DNA from: CAZVRZ01 sp964629965
GTDB lineage: Bacteria > Chloroflexota > Anaerolineae > Anaerolineales > UBA4823
Length of the DNA stretch: 9,486 nt
Direction: 5' to 3'
NCBI GenBank assembly: GCA_964629965.1
Contig: CAZVRZ010000182.1
Span: 1 to 9,486 of the forward strand
Shown: one piece after another, positions 5,936-9,486 of the stretch
How positions within the stretch are numbered: the stretch's first letter is position 1
How the letters are laid out: the number at the start of each line of letters is the position of its first letter
Position numbers and translations under genes: made by a program
The notes under the pieces: generated by a model
Database searches by the model: none
Told to the model about the DNA's origin: nothing
The model's input: only the letters and a program-made list of their open reading frames with translations

Positions 5936-8674
5936 CTAAAGATCCAGGTCTCGGATGTATTTGAATAGTTGGCTGCCCATCTGGTACTGGACGTTTTCTT
6001 CAAGGGGCAGGTCGCTGGTATATTCCCGGTAGCCTTTGCGAACGCTGGCTTTGGGGCGCAGGGTGAAGCGTAGTTCGTCGTTCTCGTCTCGCTCCACCAG
6101 GATCAGCGCGTGCTCGTCTTGCATGGCTTCATCCGGTATCACGATGTCATTTTGGCTGCCTTTTCCAATTTTTACCTCCGTCTTGTTGAGCGCCGTCAGG
6201 TTGACATCCATTGTCAGATCAGGCGCATCCTTGTTCCAGTGGATCAGGGTGCCGGTGACGATGGGGGGCCTGGCTTTGCGCCTTGCCCGAGCGATCAGCC
6301 TTGAAAACAGGATAACCGTACAAGCAAGCGCGGCACCTGAGAAAATCATAGGTTTACGGCAGGTGACCCACAAAGGATCCACCTGAAAAGAAACCTGGAA
6401 GCTGCTTTCCCCGGTTATTTTCAGCCCGGGGCGAACGCCATCCACCACGATCTTGCCGGTATAACTGCCCGGATCGAAAGCCTGGCTGCCCGGCAGGATG
6501 GTTAATTCCACCTGGCTGGTGCCGGGCACAACCGTCACCGTTTCCTGGCTGAGAGACGCACCAGGCAGGTTTTCCAGGCGCACCTGGAACTGTTCCTCCT
6601 GGGTGCTGGTCGAGGTCAGGTGCAGTGTCAGACGCACAGGAGCCCAGGCCAGGCAGGTGTCGGCCGAAACAACCGAGGTGATCACCGGTGTGACCGACAG
6701 CGCAGGCTCGAAGAGCGCCAGCGCCAACGGGATATCCCCACCTACCAGGTCGATCCCATCGCGTGTCGCAAAGACCAGCCGTCCGGTGTAAGATTGCGGT
6801 ATCAGCGCCGGGTCGGCTGCCAGGTGCAGCGTCAAAGTTGTGTCGGTGTTAGCCGCAACAACCAGATCGCCAGTTTCGAGCAAGGTGAAACCGGGCATGT
6901 CCTCCAGCCGGGCTGTGACGGTTTCTGCCTGGGGGGCTGTGGAAGAGAATGTCACAATTAGCGCAATGCCCTGCTGCGCCTGGACCAGCTCAAAGCGCGG
7001 CGTTTCTCCACCGGACAGTAGCGCCAAGCCAATCCGAGAAGATTTCACAGCCAGGGTGGGGATCATGCGGGCCTCGAAAGCCGTTGCCAGGTTGTGCAGG
7101 TAGGGCAGGCCCTGGAAAGTGGCATTGATTGGCTCGAAGCGCACCTGGTAAGTCCCATCTGCTGTGGGCAGGTAGGCGCCGCTGCACACACCGTTTGCAT
7201 AGGTTAGCGGCACACTCACGGGAATGCCGCCTGGGGGCGTCACGATGGCCGCGAAAGCGCCCTGGTCCAGCTCGTTTACAACTGCTCCGGCAAGGTGCAT
7301 CTGCAGCAGCACGGCGTCCGAGCGAATGTCATAGCGCGGTAGCAGCGGCTGATCCAAGACCGGCAGCGGGAAAGCAACGCCAAAGATCTGGGCCTGGTAG
7401 GCCACCGGCACAGCGCCTTTGCTGCCGCGGATCGCCAGGCTGTACGTGCCCGGTTGATTTGTGTTGACATACAGGCGGGTATATAGGCCGTCTCCGGCCA
7501 GGGCATCGCCGTGTGTACCATCATCGTAGAACTGGTCCAGGCTGTCCTGGGCGCCATCCGGTCGGGTGATCCAGGCGGCGAAGCTCGCATCGCCGATAAT
7601 TGTCACTGGGGCCTGACCAGGCTGGGCCTCGACCAGCTTTACCACCAGGGGCAGCGGCTGGCCGGCTTCGAAAGCACCCTGCGGTGAAACCAGATTGACG
7701 CGCAGGCGTGAATACAGGATGGCGCGCGCCTGCACCGTGCCACTGCCGCTTACCGCAATTTGCCAATCGCCGCTGGTCGGTTGGGGCAGAGTGTAGACCA
7801 CAAAGCGCCGGTCTTGGATGGCGAACGAAAGCCCAGGATCGCCTCCTGCAACAACCTGTCCGTCGGGAGCCACCAGGTTGATGCTAGCAGAAGCCGGCTT
7901 GCTGACCACAAAGCTTACCCGGTCCACGTACGGCATCAGAGCCGGGTCAAGGGGAAGGATCGCTTGGCCAGGAGCGTTGATGCTGCCCGAACCAATCACA
8001 GTGCGGTCTTTCAGCTCGCCCAGGATTTGCAGATAGCTATCCAGCAGGTCGGCGGCCGAGTTGGCCAAGATCATCCGCCCGCCGGTTTCACTGGCCACGC
8101 GGTTCAGGAATGGCGATTGGGCACCGCTGGTGAGTGCAATTGACAGGACCGGCACACCCAGGCTTCGGGCCGTGTCCAACGCCTCCTGCTCATATGCGGA
8201 GTATGGTGCGGGGATTTCTGGCCTGCCATCTGTCAGGAATACGACGACCACCCGGTAGCCAGCCTGGTTGAAGGCTTGCTGCATGCGCCGGGCTTCTTCA
8301 AAAGCAGCCTTGACATCCGTATACCCCTCCGGGGCAACAGCAGCCAGGCGCTCGACCAGGCGCGTGTGCTGTTTGGGGTTGGTGACGATCTCAATGCCGT
8401 TGGTGATCTGGCTGCTGGTAGAGGAAAATCGCAGTGCGCCGACCGCGTCGCCTTCATCCAGCAGAGACACAAAGAGTTGCGCCCCAGTGTAGCGCAGGTC
8501 GGTTGGATCGCTGCCATTCATGCTGCCCGAGTCATCCAGGATCAGGATGGCCGCCAGGTGCTCGTCATCGCTGCCTTGTGCGGCGGCCGATCCCTGGGGC
8601 AGCGCCTGCGCCAACAGGATCAGGATCAACAGCAGGGTGTGCTGGAAGCAACGAACAAGAAAGCGGCTGTTCAC
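5936..8674 (-). CDS. Membrane-anchored VWA-domain protein with Ig-like domains and cytoplasmic FHA-like tail
   Basis: A 912-residue type I membrane protein. A signal peptide (hydrophobic core 13-25, likely cut after GSAAA, residue 32) leads into a VWA domain, about residues 40-220, with a complete MIDAS site: D47-x-S49-x-S51, T119 and D149. It should bind a divalent metal and a protein ligand outside the membrane. Beta-sandwich modules follow. DDGTHGD with AGDGLYT (384-399) is a motif common in secreted VWA/Ig-like proteins. Two related modules at about 541-660 and 661-770 share SYTGRLV and SYTGKIV. One membrane helix (about 775-795) is followed by the basic stop-transfer RARRKAR. Residues 821-912 look like an FHA domain (KIGKGSQNDIVIPDE, then HALI), but the usual Arg and Ser of the phosphothreonine pocket appear replaced by Lys838 and Gln852. 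Start is GTG, set by GGAGAG six bases upstream. It precedes the tubulin-like gene by 24 bases. Confidence 0.9.
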   Translation of the reverse strand: MNSRFLVRCFQHTLLLILILLAQALPQGSAAAQGSDDEHLAAILILDDSGSMNGSDPTDLRYTGAQLFVSLLDEGDAVGALRFSSTSSQITNGIEIVTNPKQHTRLVERLAAVAPEGYTDVKAAFEEARRMQQAFNQAGYRVVVVFLTDGRPEIPAPYSAYEQEALDTARSLGVPVLSIALTSGAQSPFLNRVASETGGRMILANSAADLLDSYLQILGELKDRTVIGSGSINAPGQAILPLDPALMPYVDRVSFVVSKPASASINLVAPDGQVVAGGDPGLSFAIQDRRFVVYTLPQPTSGDWQIAVSGSGTVQARAILYSRLRVNLVSPQGAFEAGQPLPLVVKLVEAQPGQAPVTIIGDASFAAWITRPDGAQDSLDQFYDDGTHGDALAGDGLYTRLYVNTNQPGTYSLAIRGSKGAVPVAYQAQIFGVAFPLPVLDQPLLPRYDIRSDAVLLQMHLAGAVVNELDQGAFAAIVTPPGGIPVSVPLTYANGVCSGAYLPTADGTYQVRFEPINATFQGLPYLHNLATAFEARMIPTLAVKSSRIGLALLSGGETPRFELVQAQQGIALIVTFSSTAPQAETVTARLEDMPGFTLLETGDLVVAANTDTTLTLHLAADPALIPQSYTGRLVFATRDGIDLVGGDIPLALALFEPALSVTPVITSVVSADTCLAWAPVRLTLHLTSTSTQEEQFQVRLENLPGASLSQETVTVVPGTSQVELTILPGSQAFDPGSYTGKIVVDGVRPGLKITGESSFQVSFQVDPLWVTCRKPMIFSGAALACTVILFSRLIARARRKARPPIVTGTLIHWNKDAPDLTMDVNLTALNKTEVKIGKGSQNDIVIPDEAMQDEHALILVERDENDELRFTLRPKASVRKGYREYTSDLPLEENVQYQMGSQLFKYIRDLDL

Positions 8675-8680
8675 AGGTTT

Positions 8681-8686
8681 CTCTCC
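8681..8686 (-). promoter_or_regulatory. Ribosome binding site that fixes the GTG start of the VWA gene
   Basis: GGAGAG sits six bases before GTG (8674-8672), an ideal Shine-Dalgarno spacing. The nearby ATG at 8688-8686 is in another frame and reaches TGA after five codons, so GTG is the likely start. Confidence 0.75.
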
Positions 8687-8712
8687 ATTCAGGCAAGATT
8701 CATATCCTGAAT
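8687..8712 (-). promoter_or_regulatory. Inverted repeat in the leader of the VWA gene, abutting its ribosome binding site
   Basis: ATTCAGG (8712-8706) and CCTGAAT (8693-8687) form a perfect 7-bp inverted repeat around a 12-base loop on the transcript strand. The 3' arm directly abuts and shares a base context with the GGAGAG ribosome site. It may be an RNA hairpin tuning translation, or a DNA operator downstream of the predicted promoter. The stem is short and A/T-containing, so stability would be modest. Confidence 0.4.
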
Positions 8713-8746
8713 AGAGTTTAAAGAAAACCGGATAACAACCGCTCAG

Positions 8747-8775
8747 ATTATCTGTGCTTTAAGTATTGCTGTAAG
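8747..8775 (-). promoter_or_regulatory. Putative sigma-70-type promoter of the VWA-tubulin operon
   Basis: On the minus strand a -35-like CTTACA (8775-8770) is followed after exactly 17 bases by GATAAT (8752-8747), which matches the -10 consensus at five of six positions. Transcription would begin near 8740, giving a leader of about 65 bases that contains the inverted repeat and ribosome site. The -10 lies inside the palindrome CAGAT-A-ATCTG (8744-8754), so a repressor bound there would block the promoter. The promoter lies just past the stop of the response-regulator gene. No clear terminator for that gene is visible in the 107-base gap. Confidence 0.5.
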
Positions 8776-8782
8776 CCTGCAA

Positions 8783-9486
8783 TCAGTTAATTTCTGTGAT
8801 TTCCGGGTAGGTAAGAAAATGAAATGCCAGGGTTTCCTTATCCTGAGCCTTCTTTGATCGGGTGCGCCGGAGTTGTTCAAGGGTCTGCTCAAGGTGAGCC
8901 AACACGGTCGGATGGCTGCCAAAATAATCCTTGGCATCCCATTCCCCACTCAAAACCTGGTTCAAGCCCATTTTCTCATACAAAGCGCTGACCAATCCAA
9001 AGGTGTAATCTTCGCTGATCCCCAATTCGTCCGCCAGGTCGCGGCGCTCCATGCTGAAGATGAAAGCCAGACGTGCAGCCTCGGCTTCGCGAGTGGTGAA
9101 GTTAGCAAACGCGTTACGCCCATCCAACATCAGCGCACCGGGCGGCAAGGGGCGTTCTTGATCAAACAAAGAGACTACCCCCGGCGTAACAGCCACCTTT
9201 CCTCGCATGGCCAGTAAAACAGCCCAGGTTTGGGCATAACAAATCTCATCCTTCAAGATATAACCGCCAAAGTTCGGCGTGAACTCTGGCTGCATCACCA
9301 GTCCTGCTACATCCGGGTTGGGCATTACTCCAGTCAAAATGAAACGCATTTTAGGGGCAAAAGCTTGTAAATCCTGAAGCGTTTGCTTGAGCCAGTGCTG
9401 ATTATTCGGGATATCCGTATCGATAAAGGCTGCGTCCAACTTCTGAGAAAATTTCTGAAGTCCTTGTAAAAATTCGGGCAGCCGCA
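8783..9486 (-). CDS. NarL/FixJ-type response regulator (5' end off the window)
   Basis: 233 codons are visible, open to the right edge, ending in TGA at 8785-8783. The frame stays open upstream of the TTG at 9439, so that TTG is not the real start. The receiver domain is recognised by AFIDTDIP, whose first Asp is the likely phosphoacceptor (D-x-x-x-P), by FILTG (the switch Thr) and by GGYILKDE (the conserved Lys). A LuxR-type helix-turn-helix follows: FTTREAEAARLAF, then LADELGISEDYTFGLVSALYEKMGL. The recognition helix is unusual, with DYTFG where most members have a TVK-like sequence. A further 55 residues after the HTH end in a basic, helical tail. It would control transcription on phosphorylation by a sensor kinase not seen here. 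Targets are unknown; the adjacent VWA operon is an obvious but untested candidate. Confidence 0.8.
   Translation of the reverse strand, partial: RLPEFLQGLQKFSQKLDAAFIDTDIPNNQHWLKQTLQDLQAFAPKMRFILTGVMPNPDVAGLVMQPEFTPNFGGYILKDEICYAQTWAVLLAMRGKVAVTPGVVSLFDQERPLPPGALMLDGRNAFANFTTREAEAARLAFIFSMERRDLADELGISEDYTFGLVSALYEKMGLNQVLSGEWDAKDYFGSHPTVLAHLEQTLEQLRRTRSKKAQDKETLAFHFLTYPEITEIN

Noticed and set aside
8671..8688. Five-codon upstream reading frame (ATG to TGA) overlapping the GTG start of the VWA gene
   Set aside because: It could couple translation, but it has no ribosome site of its own and contains the VWA gene's site, so chance is more likely.
8724..8750. Possible terminator for the response-regulator gene (CGG...CCG followed by TTTTCTTT)
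   Set aside because: Only three base pairs can form, too few for an intrinsic terminator.
9437..9439. TTG as the start of the response regulator
   Set aside because: The frame remains open to the window edge and the receiver domain needs more N-terminal residues, so the true start lies to the right.

Overview
The window is a stretch of bacterial DNA, moderately GC-rich, coding densely on the minus strand. It holds four genes read right to left: a 5'-truncated NarL/FixJ-type response regulator (8783-9486), a membrane-anchored von Willebrand A (VWA) protein with a cytoplasmic FHA-like tail (5936-8674), a large bacterial tubulin-like GTPase (2972-5911), and a fourth large gene that runs off the left edge (1-2873). 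The last has no stop codon inside the window and is easily missed, because the opposite strand is full of spurious open frames there. I translated it codon by codon: 957 codons without interruption. I see no tRNA, rRNA, transposon, CRISPR array or long DNA repeat. No non-coding gap exceeds about 110 bases.

The gene types suggest an environmental bacterium with large signalling and surface proteins; Chloroflexota (Anaerolineae-like) would fit. That is an impression from protein style only, with low confidence.

The core is a three-gene unit. The VWA protein has a signal peptide, a complete MIDAS metal site, beta-sandwich domains, one C-terminal membrane helix and an FHA-like cytoplasmic domain. 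After 24 bases and a good ribosome binding site comes the tubulin-like protein, with the nucleotide-binding signature AGGTGSS, a long helical middle and a conserved C-terminal region. After 98 bases holding a strong hairpin terminator or attenuator comes the fourth gene. By eye its product is a divergent paralog of the tubulin-like protein that has lost the glycine-rich nucleotide loop and gained a C-terminal transglutaminase-like (papain-fold) domain with an apparent catalytic Cys in a GDCED motif. The VWA plus tubulin pairing matches the proposed membrane-remodelling system built on a new FtsZ/tubulin family (Makarova and Koonin, 2010). The GTPase-dead paralog fused to a transglutaminase-like domain is the part I do not recognise from that description.

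A working model, inferred only: the VWA-FHA protein senses or binds something outside the membrane and recruits the tubulin-like GTPase inside. The nucleotide-loop-less paralog then co-assembles with it or caps it and delivers a transglutaminase-like protease or crosslinking activity. Two intergenic regions, before the VWA gene and before the fourth gene, share the 11-mer AGATAATCTGA, which may reflect shared transcriptional control. The response regulator upstream is a candidate regulator but is separated from the unit by a promoter-like region.
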